Assembly (NCBI GenBank): GCA_013290125.1
Contig: JABCYQ010000030.1
Location: forward strand, 1-32,952
From: Vulcanimicrobiota bacterium
GTDB taxonomy: Bacteria > Vulcanimicrobiota > Vulcanimicrobiia > Eremiobacterales > Eremiobacteraceae
DNA: 32,952 bases
Reading direction: 5' to 3'
Made by a program: the position numbers and the translations under genes. How positions within the stretch are numbered: position 1 is the first letter of the stretch; each line of letters begins with the position of its first letter. This document shows positions 26,134-32,952 of this stretch, piece after piece. The notes beneath the pieces were generated by a model. It was not told where the DNA came from. It ran no database searches and worked only from the letters and a program-made list of their open reading frames with translations.

Positions 26134-28071
26134 ATGCGTATCGCGCGCGTCATCGGCTGCATCGCATTGCTTGGGATTTCTTTCGCCGCACCCGCGCGCG
26201 CGGATTCGCCGACGGTCGCATACGATCTCGCCATGCCGAGACCCGCCAATCACATTTTCAAGATAACGATGACGGTCACGGGACTATCGCGCGACCGCAC
26301 GACCGTGCAGATGCCGATCTGGATCCCCGGTTACTATTCTGACAACCACTATGGCCGCAACGTCCTCATGTTTTCCGCGACCGATGCCGGCGGCAATGCG
26401 CTGCCCTGGCGACAAGACGGCGATACTGCGTGGGCCATCGACACACACGGCGCCGGTACGCTGAGCGTGCGCTACGACTTGTATGCGGATCGCGTCGCGG
26501 ACGTCGGTACGCAGTTGAGCATGCAACGAGCGCTCTTCAATGGCGCCGAGACGTTTATGTACGTCGAAGGCGACGACGGATATCCAATCGCCGGACCAGA
26601 GACCCTCACGATCCACAGACCGGCGGGCTGGGATATCGCGTCCGGATTGCTCGCGATGCAGACAGCGCCGGATACGTACACCGCGCCCTCATACGATGTG
26701 CTCGTCGACTGTCCGACCGATATGACCCCGCATCTCATCGAATCACGTTTCTCTATCCAAGGAGTGACGTACCATCTCGTCCTGGACGGCCCGGGCAATT
26801 ACGACATCCAGAAGATGACCGACGTGGCGCGACGCATCATCGGCAGCGAAGTCAAGATGATGGGTCACGCGGGCTACAAAGAATATTGGGCGATCATGTC
26901 GACCGTCGGACCGGGCGGAATGGAACATCTCAACTCGACGATATCGGGCATCAATCAGTACGGCTGGGATCAACAGCGCGATCCCGATGATGCGACGTGG
27001 GATACGGGATCGATGGATGGGTTCGCATTCGTGCTCGCGCACGAACATTTCCACTCGTGGAATGTCAAGCGGATCAGGCCGCAGATCCTTGGGCCGTTCC
27101 GCTACGATCGCGAGGACCACACGCGCCGGCTCGACGTTGCTGAGGGCTTCACCGAATACTACACGTACATCCACGCCATGCGCTCGGGTTACGCAACCCC
27201 CAAGGGGATGTTCGTCAATTTCGCTGACGCGATCGACACCGAAGAGAATTCGCCCGGCCGCAAGATCTTCTCGCTCGGCGATCTTTCATGGAACACGTGG
27301 TGGGCGAACGACGCGCCTTGGGTGCCCGGCGGCGATTACTACGACGGTGCCGCCGCGATGGCGCTCATGCTCGACCTGAAGATCAGGCACGACACGAACG
27401 ATGCACACAGTTTAGACGATGTGCTGCGCTACATGTTCGCCGACTGGGATCGAAAGGCGCTCGATCAGTATCGCTCGCCAGGCGGCACGTATGCCGACGA
27501 CGACCTGCCGTCGATCATCACGAAGGCGACCGGGGACGCAGAAGCAGGCGCGCTCTTCCATACTTGGTACGACACGACGACCCTGCCGGATTGGAACGCC
27601 TATCTCGCGTACGCCGGCTTGCGGCTTGCCAAGACGCTCCCGAAAAGCGGTGCCGCGTCGCTCGGTGCGCAGTGGGATGAAATCGGCGCGCCCGATGGAC
27701 TCGGCTTCGAAGGACCAGGAACGAAACTCAACGATGGACTGCCAAGTGTGAACCCCGACGTCGTGATGATCACGACGGTCGATCCCGAGGGCGCAGCTGA
27801 ACGGGCCGGCATCCAGCAGTTCGATGTTCTGCAATCGCTCGATGGGCTCGCCGTGACAAAGGAAAGTCTTCCGGGGCTGCTCGCTACCTATCGCGCCGGC
27901 GCACGGATGACAGCGGTGGTGCTTCGCGAGGGACGACAAGTGTCGATGGAACTCACACTGGCGCAGGACACCCATCCCAAGTACGAGATCGTCAGCCGCC
28001 CCGATGCGACTGCTAAGGAGCGCGCGCTGATGGCTGACTTCGCGGTGGGAAGGCCGTTCGGCCAGCCGTAG
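26134..28071 (+). CDS. M61 family peptidase (glycyl aminopeptidase type) with C-terminal PDZ domain
   Basis: A 645-residue exported metallopeptidase. ATG 26134 gives a clean signal peptide (MRIARVIGCIALLGISFAAPARA) and has GGAGG at 26118-26122; the frame to 26056 adds no supported residues. The N-terminal beta domain (about 25-190) contains MPIWIPGYYSDNHYGRNV. The gluzincin active site is HEHFH (303-307) within LAHEHFHSWNVKRIRP, with the third zinc ligand E337 in VAEGFTEYYT. A PDZ domain covers about 535-625 (TTVDPEGAAERAGIQQFDVLQSL). M61 enzymes are periplasmic or secreted aminopeptidases. Confidence 0.94.
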   Translation: MRIARVIGCIALLGISFAAPARADSPTVAYDLAMPRPANHIFKITMTVTGLSRDRTTVQMPIWIPGYYSDNHYGRNVLMFSATDAGGNALPWRQDGDTAWAIDTHGAGTLSVRYDLYADRVADVGTQLSMQRALFNGAETFMYVEGDDGYPIAGPETLTIHRPAGWDIASGLLAMQTAPDTYTAPSYDVLVDCPTDMTPHLIESRFSIQGVTYHLVLDGPGNYDIQKMTDVARRIIGSEVKMMGHAGYKEYWAIMSTVGPGGMEHLNSTISGINQYGWDQQRDPDDATWDTGSMDGFAFVLAHEHFHSWNVKRIRPQILGPFRYDREDHTRRLDVAEGFTEYYTYIHAMRSGYATPKGMFVNFADAIDTEENSPGRKIFSLGDLSWNTWWANDAPWVPGGDYYDGAAAMALMLDLKIRHDTNDAHSLDDVLRYMFADWDRKALDQYRSPGGTYADDDLPSIITKATGDAEAGALFHTWYDTTTLPDWNAYLAYAGLRLAKTLPKSGAASLGAQWDEIGAPDGLGFEGPGTKLNDGLPSVNPDVVMITTVDPEGAAERAGIQQFDVLQSLDGLAVTKESLPGLLATYRAGARMTAVVLREGRQVSMELTLAQDTHPKYEIVSRPDATAKERALMADFAVGRPFGQP

Positions 28072-28088
28072 ACCTTCGTCGCAGCGTC

Positions 28089-28118
28089 TTGCATGGCGCG
28101 CAACGCGTCCGGTAGAAT
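28089..28118 (+). promoter_or_regulatory. Promoter of tRNA-Ala
   Basis: TTGCAT (28089-28094) and TAGAAT (28113-28118) are spaced by 18 bases and lie 11 bases upstream of the tRNA 5' end, matching a sigma-70-type promoter. Confidence 0.6.
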
Positions 28119-28129
28119 GTAGCGCTGCC

Positions 28130-28202
28130 GGGGGATTAGCTCAGTTGGTAGAGCGCGTGCTTTGCAAGCATGAGGTCAGGAGTTCGAATCTCCTATCCTC
28201 CA
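28130..28202 (+). tRNA. tRNA-Ala (anticodon TGC)
   Basis: Complete cloverleaf: acceptor GGGGGAT pairs with ATCCTCC (one G-T pair), D-loop AGTTGGTA, anticodon loop TTTGCAA giving TGC, T-loop TTCGAAT, discriminator A at 28202. CCA is not encoded, unlike the tRNA-Ile here. The following 156 bases (28203-28358) hold no gene, only short inverted repeats; no second copy of the tRNA 3' end was found downstream. Confidence 0.96.
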
Positions 28203-28358
28203 GATTACGAACCGTTATCCCGCAATTCCGCTCGCGGAACAGACTATTGTCGTAACGGATTCGCTCGGTCATACCGCAACGGCTTACGCGCTATAAGAGG
28301 GCGACATAGTTAACGCTCGATCCGGCGCGTGCCTATCGGCACCTGCTAGAACGAACGA

Positions 28359-29033
28359 CTAGGGGCTGGCTGGCGCGGACGGGGGCGCGAGTTTTTTCTT
28401 GAGCGATGACAGGCGCGCGCCCATCCGGTTCATCTGATAAACCGACTTGAGCACCTCTTTGGCGAACTCGATTGCGATTTCGCTTTCTTCTTGGCCCACG
28501 TTGTCAAAGTCTTTCAATACGACGTGAACACCGTCGTTTCCCAAGGCCCGCACACTGTGAAGGTCGTCAACGTATTGTTTGGGTACGTCCGTCTTATTTG
28601 CGCGTAGCCATTCAATGCGCGTGTAAAGGTTATCGCCCACAGCGCCTTGAGCGTCCAGCAATATCTCCACGGCCTTGCGCACCATAACTACTGACGCTTT
28701 GAAGCAACCCATCGAGTTGCACTTGATGGCTTCCGTGAGGGTGTCTACGATATCACGCGGTATATCGGTCGTATCAAACTCGATGGTAAGCGGCGGATAC
28801 GATTCTACGATTCTTTCTCCGTCAGCGATGAACACAAGCATCTCATGACAGGTCGAATCCGGGCAACGTCTGACGCCAAGCAGGGTTGCAGCGGCTCGGG
28901 AATTTGACGTGATAACAGCATAGTCGGGTTGTCCAGTCTTCTCAAACAAAGCCATGGTCCTGCACTTCGGGCATGCAACGCGCACTTCGAACGAACCACC
29001 AATTGCTTGGAGTCCCATCAGTCGAATGTCCAT
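28359..29033 (-). CDS. DUF4145-like protein with N-terminal zinc ribbon
   Basis: A 224-residue protein. Residues about 18-65 hold zinc-ribbon cysteines (C21, C24 in ACPKCR; C57, C62 in RRCPDSTCHE). The second half (about 85-205) looks like a DUF4145/HEPN-type helical domain: FKASVVMVRKAVEILLD, a Tyr/Arg helix, and VDDLHSVRALGNDGVH, whose RxLGNxxVH pattern is typical. DUF4145 domains occur alone or fused to restriction and defence proteins; the role is unknown. Codons are clearly more A/T-rich than in the housekeeping genes here, suggesting transfer. Confidence 0.75.
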   Translation of the reverse strand: MDIRLMGLQAIGGSFEVRVACPKCRTMALFEKTGQPDYAVITSNSRAAATLLGVRRCPDSTCHEMLVFIADGERIVESYPPLTIEFDTTDIPRDIVDTLTEAIKCNSMGCFKASVVMVRKAVEILLDAQGAVGDNLYTRIEWLRANKTDVPKQYVDDLHSVRALGNDGVHVVLKDFDNVGQEESEIAIEFAKEVLKSVYQMNRMGARLSSLKKKLAPPSAPASP

Positions 29034-29680
29034 CGCTCATTGTTGGGCGACGGACTCGGTGGACCCTTGCTCATGCTTAGTGTAGGGGCGAGACCAAACG
29101 AACCAGAGTTCGGGAAGCGGTGATTGATCTAAACGGCGCACTGCCCTGTGCGAGTCATCGTGTCAACGACGACTTCGACTGCGTTGGTCGCATCGGTGTT
29201 CGTAATCAGCGCGTTCGCGCAAACAACTCTGCCAAGTTGCGCAATATCGCCGACGACGCCAGCAACTGAACCATGGGGCTCCTGTGATTAGGTGAACTGC
29301 TCGATCCGCAATAGGAAGTTCGTAGCCGGAGTCTGCTGACCCGTATTGGTCACTTCCGAATTTGATGTGGTCCGCAACATCCGACAACAGAAGCGAAGTC
29401 TTAGTTGACGAGTTGCTAACGGACGGATTGGGTTAGTGACCCACGGGCAGCCAGTCTGAGTAGGTTGTGCCGCCGTCAATACTGATCGCGCATATGACGT
29501 TGCATCCAGACGGGCATTTTGCCGCCATCGTCTGAACCTGCTGAACCTCGACGCCACGGAAGGGAGCCGTGAGTGTAACTGCGCCTGGGGACTGGGTTGA
29601 ATGCGCGGGGACCGCGCCGTTGTAAATGATTTGAAGTGATATAGTTTAACCTCCGGGAAATTGAGTTTAGGGGACTTGAA
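29034..29680. other. Stretch without an intact gene
   Basis: This 647-base interval has no complete, convincing CDS. Most of it (29129-29642) carries minus-strand reading frames that look like fragments of one former gene. Bases 29034-29128 and 29643-29680 show nothing further except a GGAGG (minus, 29650-29654) and the Shine-Dalgarno region of the plus-strand gene at 29681. Confidence 0.5.
29129..29642 (-). pseudogene. Probable decayed gene in several frames
   Basis: After a GGAGG at 29650-29654, the minus-strand frame begins with ATA (29642) where a start codon is expected, runs LQIIYNGAVPAHSTQSPGAV and later AISIDGGTTYSDWLPVGH, and hits TAA at 29433-29435. The same frame continues sensibly past that stop (DVADHIKFGSDQYGSADSGY, then ELPIADRAVHLITGAP). 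Near 29277 protein-like sequence moves to the neighbouring frame (GVVGDIAQLGRVVCANALIT) up to TAG 29129. A lost start, one nonsense codon and one frameshift would explain this. An alternative second frame ends NFLLRIEQFT at 29288. Family unrecognised; interpretation by eye only. Confidence 0.35.
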
Positions 29681-30373
29681 ATGGGCATAAAGGATTGGTT
29701 CAAGAGAAAGCCAGCGCAGCCAGCGGACTCTGATGGACTTGTTAAACAACTAGAGCAACAGGTCTACCGGAGACCACTAGAGCGACTTGAAGCGGAACTA
29801 GGTGAACCGCCACAGGGGCTCGTGCGCTGGTACTTGGTTGGTCTCGCCCTTGCAACGAGAGATGCGGCAGTATCCTTACTCATAAGAGATGACGGGGACC
29901 AAGTCTTTCAAGAGATTGTTCGCCCGTACGATGAAGCGAAAATCGACAGGCTGTCGACATTCCTCGCGTGGTGGCTTGCTAAACGCACTTTGGAAGACCA
30001 CCCGGAAATTTACGCAAACGAAGACGGATTGCAGGATGAGACGTCAAGGGCGATCCTCGGCGATCTTACTCGCTGCCGGGAAATAATGTATGCCACTTCG
30101 CAACCACAAGTGGCAGATGCCATCGCCTCATATCAGAAAGCCGACCAGGACTTTATCGATGAACACAGCACCTCGTTCGCAACGTTAAGGAGGCACCTTG
30201 ACGCGATTGATACCATGCTGGGTGCTACTCCAATCGCCTTCGATGCCAGGACGGCTGACGAGATGAAAGCGTCAGTGCAACGATCCATTTCGCTCTCAGC
30301 CACCTTCGGGGCGTATCGCTCTAGTGTTAAAGAATATCTCGACCAGATTATGGCGAGCGAATCGCGGACGTAG
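29681..30373 (+). CDS. Unknown 230-residue helical protein
   Basis: Starts MGIKDWFKRKPAQPADSDGL with AGGGGAC just ahead of the ATG. A basic N-terminal segment is followed by mostly amphipathic helices; residues about 45-66 (GLVRWYLVGLALATRDAAVSLL) and 90-100 (STFLAWWLAKR) are the most hydrophobic but contain charges, so the protein is likely soluble or peripheral. No family recognised. Codon use is more A/T-rich than in the surrounding housekeeping genes, like the DUF4145-like gene. It is divergent from the decayed gene and converges on the peptidase gene. Confidence 0.75.
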   Translation: MGIKDWFKRKPAQPADSDGLVKQLEQQVYRRPLERLEAELGEPPQGLVRWYLVGLALATRDAAVSLLIRDDGDQVFQEIVRPYDEAKIDRLSTFLAWWLAKRTLEDHPEIYANEDGLQDETSRAILGDLTRCREIMYATSQPQVADAIASYQKADQDFIDEHSTSFATLRRHLDAIDTMLGATPIAFDARTADEMKASVQRSISLSATFGAYRSSVKEYLDQIMASESRT

Positions 30374-30408
30374 CATCTTACGCGCGCCGGGTCGCGGTGT
30401 CAGTTCAT

Positions 30409-31761
30409 TTACGTGATCTCGATCGGGCCGTGGTACGTGACGCTTTGGCCGCCCTGGGTGGTTGCTGAGATCGTAGCTTCGTATTGCCCTGGCAAAAACT
30501 CCGTTGCTCGCTGGACGTACGTATAGCCAAAACGCATCGTTTCGGCGACGGCTTGCGCGGTCGGCAACGTCTCGCGGGCGATCTTCCCTTTTTTGCCGGC
30601 GATCTCGACTTTCGACAGTGTTATCGCATCGGCGGCGTGCAACACGAGGACGGCATAGTGGTTTTTGCCCTCGGAATACCGCTTGGCGCTGCGTACAAAC
30701 ATGTCCACCGCGCCCGATCCTCCCGTCGATGGAAGTTTTGTGCCGATCGGCGCTTCGTCCAAGTTTGGATACATCACGATCGCATAGTTCTGACTCTTGA
30801 ACCATGCGCCATATCCCCACCAGATGCGCCCGTTGTGGCCCGGGTCATCGGATGGCCCCGGGTTCCAACCCGGACCAAAGCTGTTCTGGACGAGGAACGC
30901 GCCGCGCGGGCCTTTCGAATCGTCATAGCCGACGATCACTTGACCGTGGCCCGACCCTGATATGAATCCCTGCGGCGCGGTGAATGCTCCGTTTACTAGC
31001 GGCGGACTTTCGATGGTATATTCTTTGGCGACCAGACCGCTGAACCCGATCGCTTGCCCATTTTGGATCAGCGCTTTGAACGCGTCGAGGTGCGTTTTCT
31101 CCGCGTTCCTGAGCTTCTTGAATACCTTGTACGATCCGACCAATAGGTGTGAGGCATCCGATCCGGCCGCGGTCACATTGAGCGACTCGATATAAGAACA
31201 GACTCCCGGTACCGTCGTCGCGTCGTGTGGATTGTACGGATAGTCCGCCACGCTCGGAGAACCAGTCGAGACCAACTTTTTGGCGTACTGGATTGCCGCA
31301 GATCCGCTGGGGCATGTCTTCCCCGTTTGCTGGTGAGCCCACTGGTAAAGCCACGCTGCACTAGGCTGGTTCGCGGGATCGTCGGCGCTCCACTTACGGC
31401 TGCCGTTGGGGTTGCGCGCGGCTGTATAGGCTCCCAGGCAGTAGCCGAACGACTGGGCTTCGCACGATCCGGGAGCTCCGACTTTGCCCGGGACCCCCTG
31501 TGTGGAAACCGTTGGTAGGTTATCAAGCACTACTCGGCTCGAACTGGAAGACGCGGCGTTTTGCACACTCATCAACGTCCCTACGAGTGCACTAGGTAGC
31601 AGCGCGCTCCGAACGCCGGTGAGATCGGCGCCGCTCAAGTCCGCCCCAAACTGACCGTTATTCTGGTCGGCGTATTTGGTAACTCCCGCAGCGAGCGAGC
31701 GAGCGGACCAGCTAGCTAGTGCCGCTCCGGTACCGAGAATGAAGATCTTCCTGTACATCAC
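30409..31761 (-). CDS. Secreted papain-like (C1 family) cysteine peptidase
   Basis: A 450-residue exported protein. A hydrophobic N-terminal signal (about 1-25) precedes a short pentapeptide-like run (FGADLSGADLTGV, 38-50). The C1 peptidase domain (about 90-330) has C100 in GSCEAQSFGYCLG, H272 in GHGQVIVGYDD and N293 in QNSFGPGWNPG, the Cys-His-Asn triad; a Glu replaces the usual Trp after the catalytic Cys. A C-terminal beta-rich domain (about 345-450) may be Ig-like. GTG 31761 is preferred to the adjacent ATG by spacing from GGAGGG. A TTGACA lies upstream at 31850-31855, without a good -10. Confidence 0.87.
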   Translation of the reverse strand: MMYRKIFILGTGAALASWSARSLAAGVTKYADQNNGQFGADLSGADLTGVRSALLPSALVGTLMSVQNAASSSSSRVVLDNLPTVSTQGVPGKVGAPGSCEAQSFGYCLGAYTAARNPNGSRKWSADDPANQPSAAWLYQWAHQQTGKTCPSGSAAIQYAKKLVSTGSPSVADYPYNPHDATTVPGVCSYIESLNVTAAGSDASHLLVGSYKVFKKLRNAEKTHLDAFKALIQNGQAIGFSGLVAKEYTIESPPLVNGAFTAPQGFISGSGHGQVIVGYDDSKGPRGAFLVQNSFGPGWNPGPSDDPGHNGRIWWGYGAWFKSQNYAIVMYPNLDEAPIGTKLPSTGGSGAVDMFVRSAKRYSEGKNHYAVLVLHAADAITLSKVEIAGKKGKIARETLPTAQAVAETMRFGYTYVQRATEFLPGQYEATISATTQGGQSVTYHGPIEIT

Positions 31762-31934
31762 GTTTGCGGACCCTCCGTTGTAGAAACGGCCATAGACCCG
31801 AAAGCTAAGCTATCGGGCGATCACCCACGCATCGTTTGGAAGTTTATCCTGTCAAACACGAGCCCCTGTCACGATCCAGTATTCAAGCTCGTCCGACGTC
31901 GCGCTCTTGTGCTACGAACGGCTGCCGCCGTGAT

Positions 31935-32717
31935 TCAGGGCATCGCCAGCTCCCGGCGCGAGGTCGGCGTCACCGCCAGCTGATGGGCTATGTACATTTG
32001 GCTTGCCCATAGGCTGTCAGAGAACGCGGTGAATTCTTGGATGCCGCGCCAACGGTCGATCTTGACGGCGGCAGTTTCAAGGTTGAACTCATCGATCGCC
32101 AGTAGCTCGCCTGCGAAGCTGTGGTTGAAGTGCTGGACGATGTCGTCGAAATAGAGCGCGGTCTTCGGCAGCATCTGGGCGTTGGGCAGTGTGAAGAGTT
32201 CGAGCGCGGCGCGCGTCGAGGAATACAGATCAAGATCCATCGCCGCAAAACCTACTGGAGCGGTCTGCGCCGCGACGAACTTCGGAACGGTATCGGCGAC
32301 ATCGCCTAGGATGAGCCGCGTGTTCCGATTGAGGCGGTAACGCACGTGCGGGTCCAGCGGATAGTCGCCTGCCCTCCACTTGTCGGGATGATCGCGGGGA
32401 TCGGAGCTTGGCGGTAGCCCGATGCCCGAGTCAAAGCCGTAGACGAGGATGCGCGTGCCGGTCTCTTCTTCTGCCTGCGCGGACATCACCGCAAGAGCGA
32501 GTAGACCTTCGCCGCTCGCAACGCCGAATTCGATCGCGATGATTTCCGGAATCTTGAGTTCTTTCGCGAGTCGCGCAGCAAACAAAACGCCGAGCGCATA
32601 CTGAGGACGCTCGGCCGCTTCCCAGAGAACCTTACTCGACAAAGAGTGCGCGCCGACGCGAGTCAGCATCTTCGCCAGCAGACGGAATGGAGGCTCGCGC
32701 AATAGGCGGTGAAGCAT
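31935..32717 (-). CDS. TylF/macrocin-O-methyltransferase-like SAM methyltransferase
   Basis: A 260-residue class I methyltransferase. The SAM site is IIAIEFGVASGEGLLALA (about 59-76), followed by YGFDSGIGLPPSSDPRDHPDKW, the segment typical of TylF-like enzymes, and AAMDLDLYSSTRAALELF with ALYFDDIV, which supplies the metal and acceptor site. Relatives methylate hydroxyl groups of sugars in macrolides, glycopeptidolipids or polysaccharides. The acceptor here is unknown. The gene stands alone, with 173 bases to the peptidase gene. No Shine-Dalgarno is visible at ATG 32717. Confidence 0.85.
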   Translation of the reverse strand: MLHRLLREPPFRLLAKMLTRVGAHSLSSKVLWEAAERPQYALGVLFAARLAKELKIPEIIAIEFGVASGEGLLALAVMSAQAEEETGTRILVYGFDSGIGLPPSSDPRDHPDKWRAGDYPLDPHVRYRLNRNTRLILGDVADTVPKFVAAQTAPVGFAAMDLDLYSSTRAALELFTLPNAQMLPKTALYFDDIVQHFNHSFAGELLAIDEFNLETAAVKIDRWRGIQEFTAFSDSLWASQMYIAHQLAVTPTSRRELAMP

Positions 32718-32827
32718 CGTGAGGGACCGTGCCCTTCAACGTCCTTTCCTCAACTTGGTCGGCCTCCGGCGCGTTCCCTAGGATTGTACCGATTAGACCT
32801 GTATTCGGTTGGGCACATGAGTCGGGG

Positions 32828-32952
32828 GTGCCCGTGAAGCCGATCTTCATTCTCGTCGCATTCGCGCTTATCTCGGTGGGGTTGGTCTTCTTCGTCCACT
32901 CCGCCGACGCATATGCCACGTGCCACTCCGAGATCGGACGCGTGATCAGGAC
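32828..32952 (+). CDS. N-terminus of an exported or membrane protein (runs off the right edge)
   Basis: From GTG 32828 an open frame continues to the edge: VPVKPIFILVAFALISVGL, then VFFVHSADAYATCHSEIGR. This is a clear signal peptide or membrane anchor with a probable cleavage after Ala in SADAYA. GTG 32834 is an equally good start with GGGG at about 5 bases. The mature part is too short for identification. Confidence 0.55.
   Translation, partial: MPVKPIFILVAFALISVGLVFFVHSADAYATCHSEIGRVIR

Noticed and set aside
28130-30400. Integration of an element at the tRNA-Ala 3' end
   Set aside because: No second copy of the tRNA 3' sequence and no integrase gene were seen, so att sites cannot be supported.

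Overview
This 33-kb window is a piece of bacterial chromosome with high GC. Genes are tightly packed, often sharing a 4-base start/stop overlap, and GTG, TTG and probably one CTG codon serve as starts. Gene content (flotillin FloA with NfeD, a PhoH/YbeY/DgkA cluster, copper-amine-oxidase N-terminal domain protein, TAP-like hydrolase, M61 peptidase, oxygen-dependent HemF) fits an aerobic lineage such as Eremiobacterota (WPS-2) or a neighbouring Terrabacteria phylum. That placement is an inference from gene content and style; no rRNA gene is present to settle it.

Layout. (1) Bases 1-6789, minus strand: a long housekeeping cluster transcribed in the order rpsU, yqeY, nfeD-type protease, floA, a small membrane protein, phoH, ybeY, dgkA, a 19-codon leader ORF and a CorC/HlyC-type CBS protein that runs off the left edge. 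The order closely follows the known Bacillus rpsU-yqeY-yqeZ-floA-phoH-ybeY-dgkA cluster. (2) 6790-7072: a boundary filled with palindromic and tandem repeats. (3) 7073-14882, minus: a tightly coupled operon read as GT4 glycosyltransferase, copper-amine-oxidase-N domain protein, two paralogous peptide-type solute-binding lipoproteins, HIT hydrolase, class III sirtuin and secreted metallophosphoesterase. (4) 15135-15560: a PilZ protein on the plus strand, converging on a GT2 glycosyltransferase that is coupled to pyrG (15557-17946, minus). (5) 18108-19976: a secreted TAP-like alpha/beta hydrolase. (6) 19984-23726, minus: rpmE, prfA, prmC and hemF, in which ribosomal protein L31 carries an unusual tail of about 200 residues. 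(7) 23919-25686: small proteins of unknown function, including a 58-residue lipoprotein. (8) tRNA-Ile(GAT), an M61 peptidase and tRNA-Ala(TGC), 25908-28202. (9) 28203-30373: a visibly more AT-rich, island-like stretch with a DUF4145-like gene, a decayed gene spread over several frames and an unknown gene. (10) A papain-like peptidase, a TylF-like methyltransferase and the start of a membrane protein close the window.

The most noteworthy items are: the L31 protein with a long Ala/Pro/Lys tail; the leader peptide and start-codon hairpin ahead of the CorC-type gene; the probable CTG start overlapping the pyrG stop; the mosaic repeats at operon boundaries, including a 26-base repeat present twice; the sirtuin/HIT/twin binding-protein operon; and the gene remnant at 29129-29642. 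No CRISPR array, insertion sequence or rRNA gene was seen.
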